Source: Methyloferula stellata AR4
GTDB lineage: Bacteria; Pseudomonadota; Alphaproteobacteria; Rhizobiales; Beijerinckiaceae
NCBI RefSeq assembly: GCF_000385335.1
Contig: NZ_ARWA01000001.1
Location: 1,380,001-1,444,000, forward strand
DNA length: 64,000 nt
Direction of reading: 5' to 3'
Shown here: piece by piece, positions 44,717 to 53,387 of the stretch
Position numbering within the stretch: position 1 is the stretch's first letter
Layout: each line of letters opens with the position of its first letter
Notes under the pieces: generated by a model
Told to the model about the DNA's origin: nothing
Databases searched by the model: none
Seen by the model: the letters and a program-made list of their open reading frames with translations, nothing else
Made by a program: the position numbers and the translations under genes

Positions 44717-46279
44717 TCATTCGGCTGGCTCGAGGTGACGCTTTTTAGGGGCGAAATCCTCGGGAAAATGGGTGATCGCACTCAAAACGGGATAGGGCGT
44801 GAAGCCGCCGAGCGCGCAGAGCGAGCCGAGCTTCATCGTCTGGCAGAGGTCTTCGACCAGAGCCATGTTGCTTTCGGGGCTCTTGCCCTCGATGACCTTG
44901 TCCAGAACCTCATGGCCGCGCGTCGAGCCGATCCGGCAGGGCGTGCACTTGCCGCAGCTTTCATGCGAGCAGAATTCGAAGGCAAAGCGCGCCTGTTTCA
45001 GCATGTCGGCTGAATCGTCGAAGACGACGACGCCGCCATGGCCGATGAGGCCGTCCTTCGCGGCGAAGGATTCATAATCGAAGGGCGTGTCGAACAAAGC
45101 GCGCGGGAAGTAAGCTCCGAGCGGGCCACCGACCTGCACGGCCTTCACCGGCCGTCCGGTGAACGGGCCGCCACCGATCTCATCGACAAGTTCGCCGAGC
45201 GTGATGCCGAACGCGACTTCGAAAAGCCCGCCATATTTCAGGTTTCCGGCAAGCTGGATCGGCATGGTGCCGCGCGAGCGCCCCATGCCGAAAGCCGCAT
45301 AGGCCTCCGGCCCTTCCGCCAGAATGAAAGGCACGGCCGCGAGCGACAAGACATTGTTGATGACGGTCGGCTTGCCGAAAAGCCCGACATGCGCGGGCAA
45401 GGGCGGCTTGGCGCGCACGAGGCCGCGCTTGCCTTCGAGGCTTTCGAGCAGCGAGGTTTCCTCGCCGCAGACATAGGCCCCGGCGCCGACGCGCACTTCG
45501 AGATGGAAGGCTTGCGGAAAGCCCAGGATCGTGTCGCCGAGATAGCCTGCGCGGCTCGCCGCTTCGATCGCGGCTTCGAGTGCGACTTTCGCATGCGGAT
45601 ATTCGGAGCGCAGATAGATATAGCCGCGCGTCGCGCCGACCGCGAGACCCGCGATCGTCATGCCTTCGACCAAGAGGAAGGGATCGCCTTCCATGATCAT
45701 GCGGTCGGCGAATGTGCCGCTGTCGCCTTCATCCGCGTTGCAGACGATATATTTTTGGCTGCCCTTGGCTTCCGCGACGGTTTTCCATTTGATTCCGGTC
45801 GGAAAGCCGGCGCCGCCGCGTCCGCGCAGGCCCGATTTGAAGACCTGATCGACGATCGAGACGGGGCCCGCGGTCAAAGCCTTTTCAAGCCCGACATAGC
45901 CGCCATGCGCGCGATAATCGTCGAGCGAACGCGGATCGATGAGGCCGCAGCGCGCGAAAGTGAGCCGCGTCTGCTTGGCGAAAAAGGGGATCTGTTCGAC
46001 GAGACCTTGATGGAGGGCATGGGCCGCCGCGCCCTCATGGAATTTGGCGTCGAAAAGGCCCGGCACGTCGCGCGCGGCGACGGGGCCATAGCCGACGCGG
46101 CCTTGCGGCGTGACGACTTCGACCAGAGGCTCGAGCCAATGCATGCCGCGTGAGCCGTTGCGGACGATCTCGACGTCGATCTTGCGGGCGGCGGCTTCCT
46201 TCTCGATCGCCGCCACGAGTTTTTCGGCGCCGACCGCGATAGCTGCCGCATCGCGCGGAACATAAATGCGGATGCTCAT
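44717..46279 (-). CDS. fdsB: NAD-dependent formate dehydrogenase subunit beta (NuoF-like)
   Basis: 520 residues. An N-terminal thioredoxin-like part (IRIYVPRDAAAIAVGAEKL) is followed by the NuoF core: FMN site GRGGAGFPTGIKWK, NAD site NADEGDSGTFADRMIME and GAYVCGEETSLLESLEG, SLBB segment, and the C-terminal [4Fe-4S] motif ESCGKCTPCRIG. It passes electrons to NAD+. ATG overlaps the fdsG stop. Confidence 0.96.
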   Translation of the reverse strand: MSIRIYVPRDAAAIAVGAEKLVAAIEKEAAARKIDVEIVRNGSRGMHWLEPLVEVVTPQGRVGYGPVAARDVPGLFDAKFHEGAAAHALHQGLVEQIPFFAKQTRLTFARCGLIDPRSLDDYRAHGGYVGLEKALTAGPVSIVDQVFKSGLRGRGGAGFPTGIKWKTVAEAKGSQKYIVCNADEGDSGTFADRMIMEGDPFLLVEGMTIAGLAVGATRGYIYLRSEYPHAKVALEAAIEAASRAGYLGDTILGFPQAFHLEVRVGAGAYVCGEETSLLESLEGKRGLVRAKPPLPAHVGLFGKPTVINNVLSLAAVPFILAEGPEAYAAFGMGRSRGTMPIQLAGNLKYGGLFEVAFGITLGELVDEIGGGPFTGRPVKAVQVGGPLGAYFPRALFDTPFDYESFAAKDGLIGHGGVVVFDDSADMLKQARFAFEFCSHESCGKCTPCRIGSTRGHEVLDKVIEGKSPESNMALVEDLCQTMKLGSLCALGGFTPYPVLSAITHFPEDFAPKKRHLEPAE

Positions 46280-46749
46280 TGATCTGTCTCCGCGAGAAGT
46301 TCGTCGAGCCTTGCGGAGTCGATCCGCGCCACGATCTCGCCGTCGAGCATGGCGGAGGGCGACAGAGAGCAAAGACCAAGGCAATAGATGGGTTCGAGCG
46401 TGACACGGCCGTCGGGCGTCGTCTCGCCGAAGCCGATGCCGAGCGCCGCTTTGGCCCGCGCTGCGAGCTCGTCGCTGCCGCAGGCCTGGCAGGCTTCGGC
46501 CTGACAGAGTTTCAGCACATGACGGCCCGGCATCGAGCGTTTGAAATCATGATAGAAGGTCACGACGCCATAGACTTCGGCGCCGGTTTCGTTGAGCGCC
46601 GTGGCGATCAGCGGAATGGCTTCGTCCGGCACATAACCGAAAGCATGTTGTAAAGCGTGGAGGATCGGCAGCATGGGGCCTTCGCGCCCCAATTGCCCGG
46701 CAATGATGGCCGAGGCCCGCGTTTCGCTCCAAGGTTCGTAAGGATTCAT
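46276..46749 (-). CDS. fdsG: NAD-dependent formate dehydrogenase subunit gamma (NuoE-like)
   Basis: 157 residues with a thioredoxin-like [2Fe-2S] fold: helix GREGPMLPILHALQHAFGYV, first Cys pair in LCQAEACQACGS, second in IYCLGLCSLSP. First gene of fdsGBACD. Upstream are two inverted repeats fitting LysR-type control. Confidence 0.95.
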   Translation of the reverse strand: MNPYEPWSETRASAIIAGQLGREGPMLPILHALQHAFGYVPDEAIPLIATALNETGAEVYGVVTFYHDFKRSMPGRHVLKLCQAEACQACGSDELAARAKAALGIGFGETTPDGRVTLEPIYCLGLCSLSPSAMLDGEIVARIDSARLDELLAETDQ

Positions 46750-46819
46750 GGGTTTGCCCGTTTTTTTGCTGCGGCAATCTGACCGCTGCCCACGGGCGTA
46801 TCAATAAAGCTAATCCGTT

Positions 46820-46844
46820 GAGCAATAGCGAACATCTATCGCTC
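46820..46844. promoter_or_regulatory. LysR-type site ATAG-N7-CTAT before fdsG
   Basis: Core ATAG-N7-CTAT (46825-46839), extended to 9-base arms with one mismatch, GAGCAATAG and CTATCGCTC. It fits a T-N11-A box, about 75 bases upstream of the fdsG start. Confidence 0.6.
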
Positions 46845-46873
46845 AGGATATGTGCACTTTGAGTATAAGGGCC

Positions 46874-46897
46874 AGCTATATATCAAGAAATATAGCT
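46874..46897. promoter_or_regulatory. Second inverted repeat before fdsG
   Basis: Perfect arms AGCTATAT and ATATAGCT separated by 8 bases, about 30 bases farther upstream than the first site. It could be the regulator's recognition site. Confidence 0.5.
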
Positions 46898-47071
46898 TGT
46901 ATGCCACTGTTACCTCGGTAGACACCGGCGTACGGGGCGAGCAGAGACCAAAGCCGAAACGCTTCAGGTCTTCGGGGAAAAATTTTTTGCCCGTTGTGAT
47001 TTTTTCGATCGCAGGGCGATGAGCGCGGCGGAGGCGTCCGGAAATGGCAAAGCTACGCCGGGCATGCCCAA

Positions 47072-47965
47072 TCAGCCATCGAGATTGGGGCCTATTTTCT
47101 TGGCGGTTTCGACAAGGGCCGCGGTCAGCGGCGTCATGGGCTCGCGATGCGGCACGACGAGGCCGACGAGGTTGGCCGCTTCGGTTTCGGCGATTGGAAT
47201 CACTCGGATCGAGTCGGTGACGCCGATGGTTTCGGCGAACTTGGCCGGCATGATGCTCGCCCAATGGCCGGTTTTCACATGGGCGTAAAGAGCAAGCATC
47301 GAATCCGATTCGAGCGTCGAAACCGCCTTGAAGCCGGCGTGTCCAAGACGCCGGTCGATGATGCGGCGATTCTGCATGTCGGGCGTCAGCAGGCAGAATT
47401 GCAGCGCGCCGATTTCCTCCCATGTTACCCGCTCCTTCTTCGCCAAAGGCTGATCTGGCGCGATGAAGAGGCAATAATGCTCGTGATAAAGCGGCACGGT
47501 GTTCACATGGCCGAGCGGCTCATTGTCGAGATAGGTGATGCCGGCATGGATTTCGAGCTGGTCGAGCAGGGTCAAAACCTCGTGCGACCGGCGCGAGAGG
47601 ATCGTGAATTTGACGTCCGGGTGGCGCGCGCAAAAGGGTGCGGTCAACGCCGCCACCATGCCGAGCGCCGTCGGAATGGAGGCGATCCGCAAATGGCCGG
47701 AGAGGCCGCGTTTGAGCGAGCTGATCTCCTGGCGCATCGCCCGCGTGTCGCCGACGATGCGCTTCGCCCATTCGAGCACATGTTCGCCCTCGGGCGTCAG
47801 CCCGATAAACCGCGAGCCTCGCTGCACGAGAAGGACGCCCAAGCTCTCCTCGAGCTGCTTTATGGCGGCGGACATGGTCGGCTGGGTGACGCCGCAGGCT
47901 TCCGCGGCGCGGCCGAAATGACGCTCGCGCGCCAAGGCCAGAAGAAATTCAAGCTTGTCGATCAT
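47072..47965 (-). CDS. LysR-family regulator, probable regulator of formate dehydrogenase
   Basis: 297 residues. The HTH is LEFLLALARERHFGRAAEAC then VTQPTMSAAIKQLEESLGVL; the effector domain begins LRIASIPTALGMVAALTAPF. Most like the FdsR/CbbR-type group linked to fds operons. It lies upstream of fdsG in the same direction, with a 322-base spacer holding two operator-like repeats. Start ATG 47965; an upstream extension has no support. Effector likely formate or a related metabolite (inference). Confidence 0.9.
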   Translation of the reverse strand: MIDKLEFLLALARERHFGRAAEACGVTQPTMSAAIKQLEESLGVLLVQRGSRFIGLTPEGEHVLEWAKRIVGDTRAMRQEISSLKRGLSGHLRIASIPTALGMVAALTAPFCARHPDVKFTILSRRSHEVLTLLDQLEIHAGITYLDNEPLGHVNTVPLYHEHYCLFIAPDQPLAKKERVTWEEIGALQFCLLTPDMQNRRIIDRRLGHAGFKAVSTLESDSMLALYAHVKTGHWASIMPAKFAETIGVTDSIRVIPIAETEAANLVGLVVPHREPMTPLTAALVETAKKIGPNLDG

Positions 47966-48177
47966 AGAATCGATTTTAACGTCATATGCCGAATTGACGA
48001 AATCCTGCCTAAAAAAGCAAATGCGCGCGAGGATCGACAGGCAATATGGTTTGGCGGCGAAACTCGGGATAGGCTGTTCTGCCTCGCTTGGCATCCGGTC
48101 TATGACAAGATGCCGTCTTGCCGGGTCATCGGAGGATGAGTGAGTAAATCAGGCAGGCAGGACGATACGGTCTCTCC

Positions 48178-49551
48178 ATGACGTCTGTTCGCGAGTCCCG
48201 AGATCTTCAGGCCAAAGATCTTCCGTCCGAGGAAATTCAGTCCAAGGATCCGGAAGACCCCGACATGTCCCGGATTCTGGCCGAGGATGAAGGCCTGCCC
48301 CAGCCGGCGCGGTCCTGGAGTCAGCGTCACTTCTTTGTCATTTTTATCGCCTGTTCGCTGGTTTTTCACATTGGCTTGATCTCGTTCGTGGTCCTTTTCG
48401 ATCCGACACGGCAATTGTCGACGCAGGCCGTCGAAATTCCCGTCGAGCTCGTGAGCGAGGATCAGACCGGGCCGAAGGGCGGTTCGGGTCAGCCCGCCTC
48501 CGAGGCCAAGGCGCCTGCGCAGCAAGATCAAAAGTCTGGCGGCGGTTCACCCCCGGAAGGCGCCGGGAAGCCCGACCCGGCAAAGCAGGCGGCCTCCAAC
48601 GACAAGCCGGGCGGGGCTCCCGGTGGGGCTGAGGCCAAGCCGCAAGAGCCAAAGCCGCAAGAGCCCCAGACTGAAAAGCCTCAACCGCAGGCGGAAAAAC
48701 CTCAGCAGCCACAGGCAGAAAAACCGGCTGAGCCGCCAGTGCAACAGGCCAAGGCGCCTGACGACAAGCCGGCTGAAAATAAGGCAGAGGACAAAAAGCC
48801 GGAAGACCGGAAGCCGCAAGAATCAAAGTCAGAAGAGAAAAAGCCGGAAGAGAAAAAGCCGGCGGAGAATAAGCCGCCCGAAAGTAAATCGCCGGAAAGT
48901 AAATCGACGGCGGCCGAAACCAAGCCCGAGCCGGCGCAGAAGGACGTTGCTCAAAAGCCGCCGGCGCCTGCGCCTGAGCCGCCGAAACCGGCAGAACCCA
49001 AGGCGCAAGCAGCCGCGCCGAAACCCTCGCCTCAGCCGCAGCGGCAGCCCGCGCAGCCGCAGCAAGCGCAAGCTCCGATGCAATCACGCGAGGAGGCGCG
49101 CCGGGCCTTGGAGGCCGCGGGTATCCTTCCCGAACAGCCGCCGCAAAGCCAACCGGCGCCGCAACCGGCCGAACAACAGCAGCAGGCCGCGTCCATGCCG
49201 AAATTCTATCAGCCCGAGGACAAGCTCTCTCTCGCCATTCCAGCGCCGATGCCGACCGACGAGGCAGACTCGGAGGCGGTGCCTTATAAGCTCGTCGTCT
49301 TCGGGATGCTCGAGCGCGTCAAGGAATATCCGCAAAGCGCGCGCGCGCGTCACGCGACGGGACATGTCGTCATCTCCTTCTCGATCGACGACAATGGGCA
49401 GCCCCAATCTATCGAGATGCTCCGGTCGAGCGGCGAGGCGGATCTCGATGCCGAAGGCCTTGCAATGGTCGCTCGGGCCGCGCCTTACCCGGTTCCGCCG
49501 GCGGGGGCGCAACGCGACTTCGCCATCGACGTCGGATTTGGCGGCTCGTAA
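48178..49551 (+). CDS. TonB family protein with long Pro/Lys-rich spacer
   Basis: 457 residues. A cytoplasmic acidic N-terminus of about 50 residues is followed by one TM helix (FFVIFIACSLVFHIGLISFV, about 52-74), then some 280 residues of Pro, Lys, Glu, Gln and Ala repeats (EKPQ, KPEEKKPE, PESK units), and a C-terminal TonB-like domain (about 370-457) with YPQSARARHATGHVVISFSI and DLDAEGLAMVARAAPYPVPP. It would link the inner membrane to an outer-membrane partner. No exbB/exbD is present nearby; TolA-like use is an alternative. The start has no strong ribosome binding site. Confidence 0.85.
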   Translation: MTSVRESRDLQAKDLPSEEIQSKDPEDPDMSRILAEDEGLPQPARSWSQRHFFVIFIACSLVFHIGLISFVVLFDPTRQLSTQAVEIPVELVSEDQTGPKGGSGQPASEAKAPAQQDQKSGGGSPPEGAGKPDPAKQAASNDKPGGAPGGAEAKPQEPKPQEPQTEKPQPQAEKPQQPQAEKPAEPPVQQAKAPDDKPAENKAEDKKPEDRKPQESKSEEKKPEEKKPAENKPPESKSPESKSTAAETKPEPAQKDVAQKPPAPAPEPPKPAEPKAQAAAPKPSPQPQRQPAQPQQAQAPMQSREEARRALEAAGILPEQPPQSQPAPQPAEQQQQAASMPKFYQPEDKLSLAIPAPMPTDEADSEAVPYKLVVFGMLERVKEYPQSARARHATGHVVISFSIDDNGQPQSIEMLRSSGEADLDAEGLAMVARAAPYPVPPAGAQRDFAIDVGFGGS

Positions 49552-49674
49552 ACCGGCCTGGCCCGCCTGTCAGATCTCGCGTTCGCGAAGGGCTGGCGCC
49601 CCCAGCGGCGGCGGCTGCTTTAAAAGGAAGAAGACCGGCACCAAGCAGCGCGAGACAGTCGCTGCGTGTTTGCC

Positions 49675-51195
49675 TCACCAGCGGGTCTCGTCCAAATCGT
49701 CGCTCGTCTCATCAAGGTAGCGGCGTTTGCGAAAGCCCTTGCGCGGCGGCGCGGCTTTGGCCGGAATTGGCGGGGCACCCGAGATCGGCCTTTCACCAGC
49801 GAGGTTTTCGTGAATAAGAGCGGCAGCCATCGCGGTGAAAAGGCCGCCACCGACGCCGAGAAAAAGTATGATCGACTTGCGCGGGCTCGACGGGTTGAGC
49901 GGCGGCCGCGCCACGGTGACGATCCGTGCCGGCGGGCTTTCGGCTTCCTGTTCGTTCAGATTGTCTCTGATTTTGGCGAAGCGTTCGTAGGAACCGCGCA
50001 GCGCATCGACTTCGCGTTCCAATTGACGCAATGGAACGAGGTTCATGCTCTCCGTGTTCGACTGCGCTTTCAATTGATCGATACGCGCTTCGAGCTGAAT
50101 TTCATTGGCGTGAGCCGCGGCGTAATCGTCGGCGGCGCCGATTTGGATGCGCTGCAACTCATTGGCGATGAGCTGCTTGACTTTCGCCGCCGAGGCCTCG
50201 GCTTCCAACAGGGCGGGATGGCGGCTCCCGAGCGTGTTCGACAATCGTGCGACGTCGCGTTCCGCCATAGCTTGCTCGGAGCGCAGCCTTTCGATCGTCG
50301 CCGAGTTCAAAGCTCCAGATTGCGCATCGAGCTGATTGGAGCGCGCCGCGCGGCGGATCTGATCCAATTTGGCTTTGGCCTCGGACTCCCGGCCGCGGGC
50401 AAAGCCCAATTCTTTCGTGAGGTCGGATATCTGCTGTTCGTTCGAAGCGAGACCTTCGGTCGTGACGATATGGTTTTCGCTCTTATAGGCTTCGACTTTG
50501 TCGCTCGCGGCCTGGATCTGCGTTTGCAGCGTATCCATCCGCTCGCGCACCCATTTCAAATCGCTTGTGGCGGATTCGATGCGGTTTTCGACTTGGTTGT
50601 CGATATAGGCATGGGCGATGGCATTGGCGATATTCGCCGCCTTCACGGGATCGACCGAGCTGACCTGGATTTCGACGAGATAGGTCCGCTCCGGGCGCTT
50701 GATGGTGATGGCTTCGTCGAGCGCCTTCAAGACAGGTGTGAGATCCTCCTTCGACGGATCCTTGGCGCGGCCGAAAAGCCTGGCCAGCAGTCCCGGCGGC
50801 TTCAATCCGAATTCGGAATCATGTTCGAGGTTTTGCGATTTGACCACGCGGAGCAAGACCTCCTGCGAGGTCAGAAGTTTGACCTGGCTGTCGATCGTGC
50901 TCGCATCGGTGGAGCTTGTATTTGGCTGAGACGGATCGACGCTCAGCCCGCGCCCTAAGCGCGGATCGATGAGGATCGATGCCGAAGCATAATAATGCGA
51001 GGGTGCGATTACGAGATAAAGAAGCGCCAAGCCAATGATAGCGAGGAACGCGATCAGCATCGTCAATTTGCGCCGGCGAAGGGTCCTGAAAAACGCGCGG
51101 AGATCGAAATCATTCGACGCGTGATCGTCTTCCCAGGCTTTGGAGGGAAGGTGTTTTTCGGAAAATTCGCTGAGGCCGAAGCTCTGCGCCGCCAT
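49675..51195 (-). CDS. Polysaccharide chain-length determinant/export protein (Wzz-GumC type)
   Basis: 506 residues. A Wzz domain near the N-terminus (DLRAFFRTLRRRKLTMLIAF, TM about 37-58) is followed by a long periplasmic coiled coil (about 190-400) and a second TM (SIILFLGVGGGLFTAMAAAL), then a short Pro/Arg-rich cytoplasmic tail. There is no kinase domain. It controls polymer length or export. Downstream of the polymerase-like gene on the same strand. Confidence 0.92.
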   Translation of the reverse strand: MAAQSFGLSEFSEKHLPSKAWEDDHASNDFDLRAFFRTLRRRKLTMLIAFLAIIGLALLYLVIAPSHYYASASILIDPRLGRGLSVDPSQPNTSSTDASTIDSQVKLLTSQEVLLRVVKSQNLEHDSEFGLKPPGLLARLFGRAKDPSKEDLTPVLKALDEAITIKRPERTYLVEIQVSSVDPVKAANIANAIAHAYIDNQVENRIESATSDLKWVRERMDTLQTQIQAASDKVEAYKSENHIVTTEGLASNEQQISDLTKELGFARGRESEAKAKLDQIRRAARSNQLDAQSGALNSATIERLRSEQAMAERDVARLSNTLGSRHPALLEAEASAAKVKQLIANELQRIQIGAADDYAAAHANEIQLEARIDQLKAQSNTESMNLVPLRQLEREVDALRGSYERFAKIRDNLNEQEAESPPARIVTVARPPLNPSSPRKSIILFLGVGGGLFTAMAAALIHENLAGERPISGAPPIPAKAAPPRKGFRKRRYLDETSDDLDETRW

Positions 51196-51241
51196 TGGTT
51201 AATCCGCCCGCAACGTGGCGTGGTGCGATATCGGGTGCATT

Positions 51242-52702
51242 TTAACTTATCGCACGCGATTGTTTACCAAATTCTTTTACCGGTTGGGACCGGCGACCGG
51301 GGCCGCCAGTTGCACCCGACCTGTCCTTGCGCAGGAAGAGCAGGATCATGACGGTTTCCATGCCGAGCGCTGGCGTCTTACCTGCCAGCGAAGCGGAGGT
51401 GCTGGCCGTGAGGAAAAAGGTTAGTAGGATCAAGGCTGTACCGCGCCCACTCATTTTGACCATGGCATGACAGAAGCAAGCGAGGCCGATGAAGATGACG
51501 GCGCTGATGAGTGCGCCATAGATCAAAGGCATGCCGACCCAGAAGCTTTCGATGCCGAATTCCAGTCCTTCCATCCTTTGCCAAGTTGCGGTCAGAGCCT
51601 GATCCGGTCCGAACAGCAGATCGTAGAAGGAGATGGGGCGAAACATTTCAAACATCGTCACGCGCGTCGCCGCGCTGCCTGCGTCGCTGCTGAAACGCTC
51701 GATCAGGCGATCGAAAAACCCGGCCTCAGCAAGGTAGGCGCAAAAGCCGGCGAAGACCGGTACGCATAAGACCGCGGCGATCGCAGCATTGCGGCTCACG
51801 CGTTCGCGCTGCAGCAAAAAGACGGCAAAGCGACGCACGAGCAGCAGGCTGCCGAAGAGGATCGTCAAAATCAGCGAAACGCGGCTTCCGAACGTCACCA
51901 TGGAGGCGAGTTCGATAAGCAGCAAAGGCAGCCGCACGATATTGGGAATCCAGCCGGCCCCAGGCGACGCGAGAATGAGAATGAAGGAACCGATGATCAG
52001 ACCATTTTGCAGCGGATGGCCGAGCAGCGCCGTGGCGCGCCACTCCAACTCGAGCGCCGCGCGCCAGTCGAAGATGAGATCCGTGCGTGACGGATCGCCG
52101 GTCACGCCTTCCGGCAGGTTGAACGCCACCAGCCGCCAGTTCAAGAGATATTCGGCAAGCGCAATGAAGGCGTTGGCGCAAAGCACGAGACCGAGCACCA
52201 AGGCCAGAAGTCTGGCTGCGCGTTCATCGAGATCCTGCAGAAGAAGCGCGAAGATGATCGGCAAAAGAAACGTGTCGACCATCGGCGTGAACGGCACTTT
52301 GAGAAACAGCACGGTATAGACGGTCGCGACGAGATAGGAGCCGGCAAACAGAAAAAGACCCATCCGATTCGTCAGCAAATGCCAAAGCAGTTTGAGCGGC
52401 TCGCCGGAAGAGGCCAAACGCAGCGCCAGGGCCAGCATGGCGAGGAGAGTGCCCGGATGCATTTTTTCGAACGGCGATCCGCCGGCCGTCTCGTAATTGA
52501 TCCCGAACTTGGCCAAAACGAGCGGCGATATGGTGAAGAAAACGACGATCGACAGCATGGTCATGAGATAGGCGCCAAGACGCAGGAGGCGCGCGACGAC
52601 GGGCTGCCTCAGCGAGGGCAGGCGGCCGCTCGGCGCGATCGCGAGATGGCTGTCCTGGAGAATGTTCACGCCGTCAGGTCTTTCAACACGCCTCGCAACC
52701 AT
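51242..52702 (-). CDS. O-antigen ligase/Wzy polymerase-like membrane protein
   Basis: 486 residues with about 12 hydrophobic helices and a larger periplasmic loop with conserved Arg residues, typical of the O-antigen ligase/polymerase superfamily. Likely the EPS polymerase of this cluster. The stop is 46 bases before the start of the Wzz-type gene; same strand, probably co-transcribed. Confidence 0.82.
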   Translation of the reverse strand: MVARRVERPDGVNILQDSHLAIAPSGRLPSLRQPVVARLLRLGAYLMTMLSIVVFFTISPLVLAKFGINYETAGGSPFEKMHPGTLLAMLALALRLASSGEPLKLLWHLLTNRMGLFLFAGSYLVATVYTVLFLKVPFTPMVDTFLLPIIFALLLQDLDERAARLLALVLGLVLCANAFIALAEYLLNWRLVAFNLPEGVTGDPSRTDLIFDWRAALELEWRATALLGHPLQNGLIIGSFILILASPGAGWIPNIVRLPLLLIELASMVTFGSRVSLILTILFGSLLLVRRFAVFLLQRERVSRNAAIAAVLCVPVFAGFCAYLAEAGFFDRLIERFSSDAGSAATRVTMFEMFRPISFYDLLFGPDQALTATWQRMEGLEFGIESFWVGMPLIYGALISAVIFIGLACFCHAMVKMSGRGTALILLTFFLTASTSASLAGKTPALGMETVMILLFLRKDRSGATGGPGRRSQPVKEFGKQSRAIS

Positions 52703-52772
52703 CTCGATCCGTCCGCGAAGAGCCGCGCGGCGGCTTCCATCAGGGGGATCGCTTCGATCACTTTATTTTAAG

Positions 52773-52800
52773 CCGCTTTCAAAAGATTTGATGAAAGCGG
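52773..52800. other. Inverted repeat before the polymerase-like gene
   Basis: CCGCTTTCA, 10-base spacer, TGAAAGCGG, about 70 bases upstream of the 52702 start. Confidence 0.5.
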
Positions 52801-52850
52801 GGAAGTTCGTCTCAGTCTAAGGCCCATCCAGAAATTTGCTCAGGATGTAA

Positions 52851-52912
52851 CAGTCAAAGACTGAAGGCGTGATTATGGCTATTTTGGATAGTCAGACACG
52901 AATGTTTGACTG
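52851..52912. promoter_or_regulatory. CAGTCAAA/TTTGACTG operator-like cluster
   Basis: CAGTCAAA (52851-52858) is part of a perfect palindrome CAGTC-AAA-GACTG. Its complement TTTGACTG lies at 52905-52912, in a second palindrome AGTCAGACA-N4-TGTTTGACT (8 of 9 matches). The repeated half-sites suggest a regulator of the divergent EPS units. Confidence 0.5.
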
Positions 52913-53387
52913 TTTCCAATTAATTTGTGGAAATAGAGTCCTTGATCGGTCCAGCTTAGACGGGAAGGCTCCTTCCTCTATTGCTAAGGCATTGAGCCAC
53001 TTGCCATTATTTATTGTCCTGTTTTGCAGGCTTATTTGAGTGTTCCTATCAAAGATGAGCAGCTTTGCTGGCCTTGCTGCCGGATGCGATCCGATCCGAC
53101 GCCCTTACGCATGGGTTTTGCGGAGCCGCACGGCGTCGATCCGTTAAACAGACTGCATGGAACTTGGGTCGATCGTGGCGTTCCGCGCTTTTTTGAAAGG
53201 GCATTTAGGATTTCGGCGATAGATTGCATCAGCCGACGGGTCTCTTTGGAAAAAGGCATTCCCGCTTCGCAAAAAGGGTGTGATATCGATGCAGGGAGTT
53301 GATCGTCTCGCTGATCGGCGCGCACTGCCGATTTATCCAGGTTGAGGCACGCATTCCCGCGTCAATGCCTATCGAGGTCAAGAGAAC

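Larger units (their letters stand above)
46750..47071. other. Promoter region of the fds operon
   Basis: AT-rich spacer between the LysR gene stop and fdsG start, both minus strand. Contains two operator-like inverted repeats (annotated separately). No gene is seen. Confidence 0.6.
52703..53387. other. Divergent EPS promoter region
   Basis: 685 bases between the minus-strand polymerase-like gene and the plus-strand manC gene. Contains a 9-base-arm hairpin and repeated CAGTCAAA elements (annotated separately). A minus-strand frame of 97 codons at 53032-53325 is not convincing. Confidence 0.6.

Noticed and set aside
46825-46839. ATAG-N7-CTAT read as an OxyR site
   Set aside because: The motif fits OxyR, but no oxyR or peroxide gene is adjacent while a LysR gene of the formate type is, so a general LysR assignment is safer.
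53159-53182. EcfG-like GGAAC...CGTT before manC
   Set aside because: Spacer is only 15 bases and it is about 200 bases from the gene.
53032-53325. 97-codon minus-strand frame in the EPS spacer
   Set aside because: No ribosome binding site, no family, and it lies in regulatory-looking DNA.
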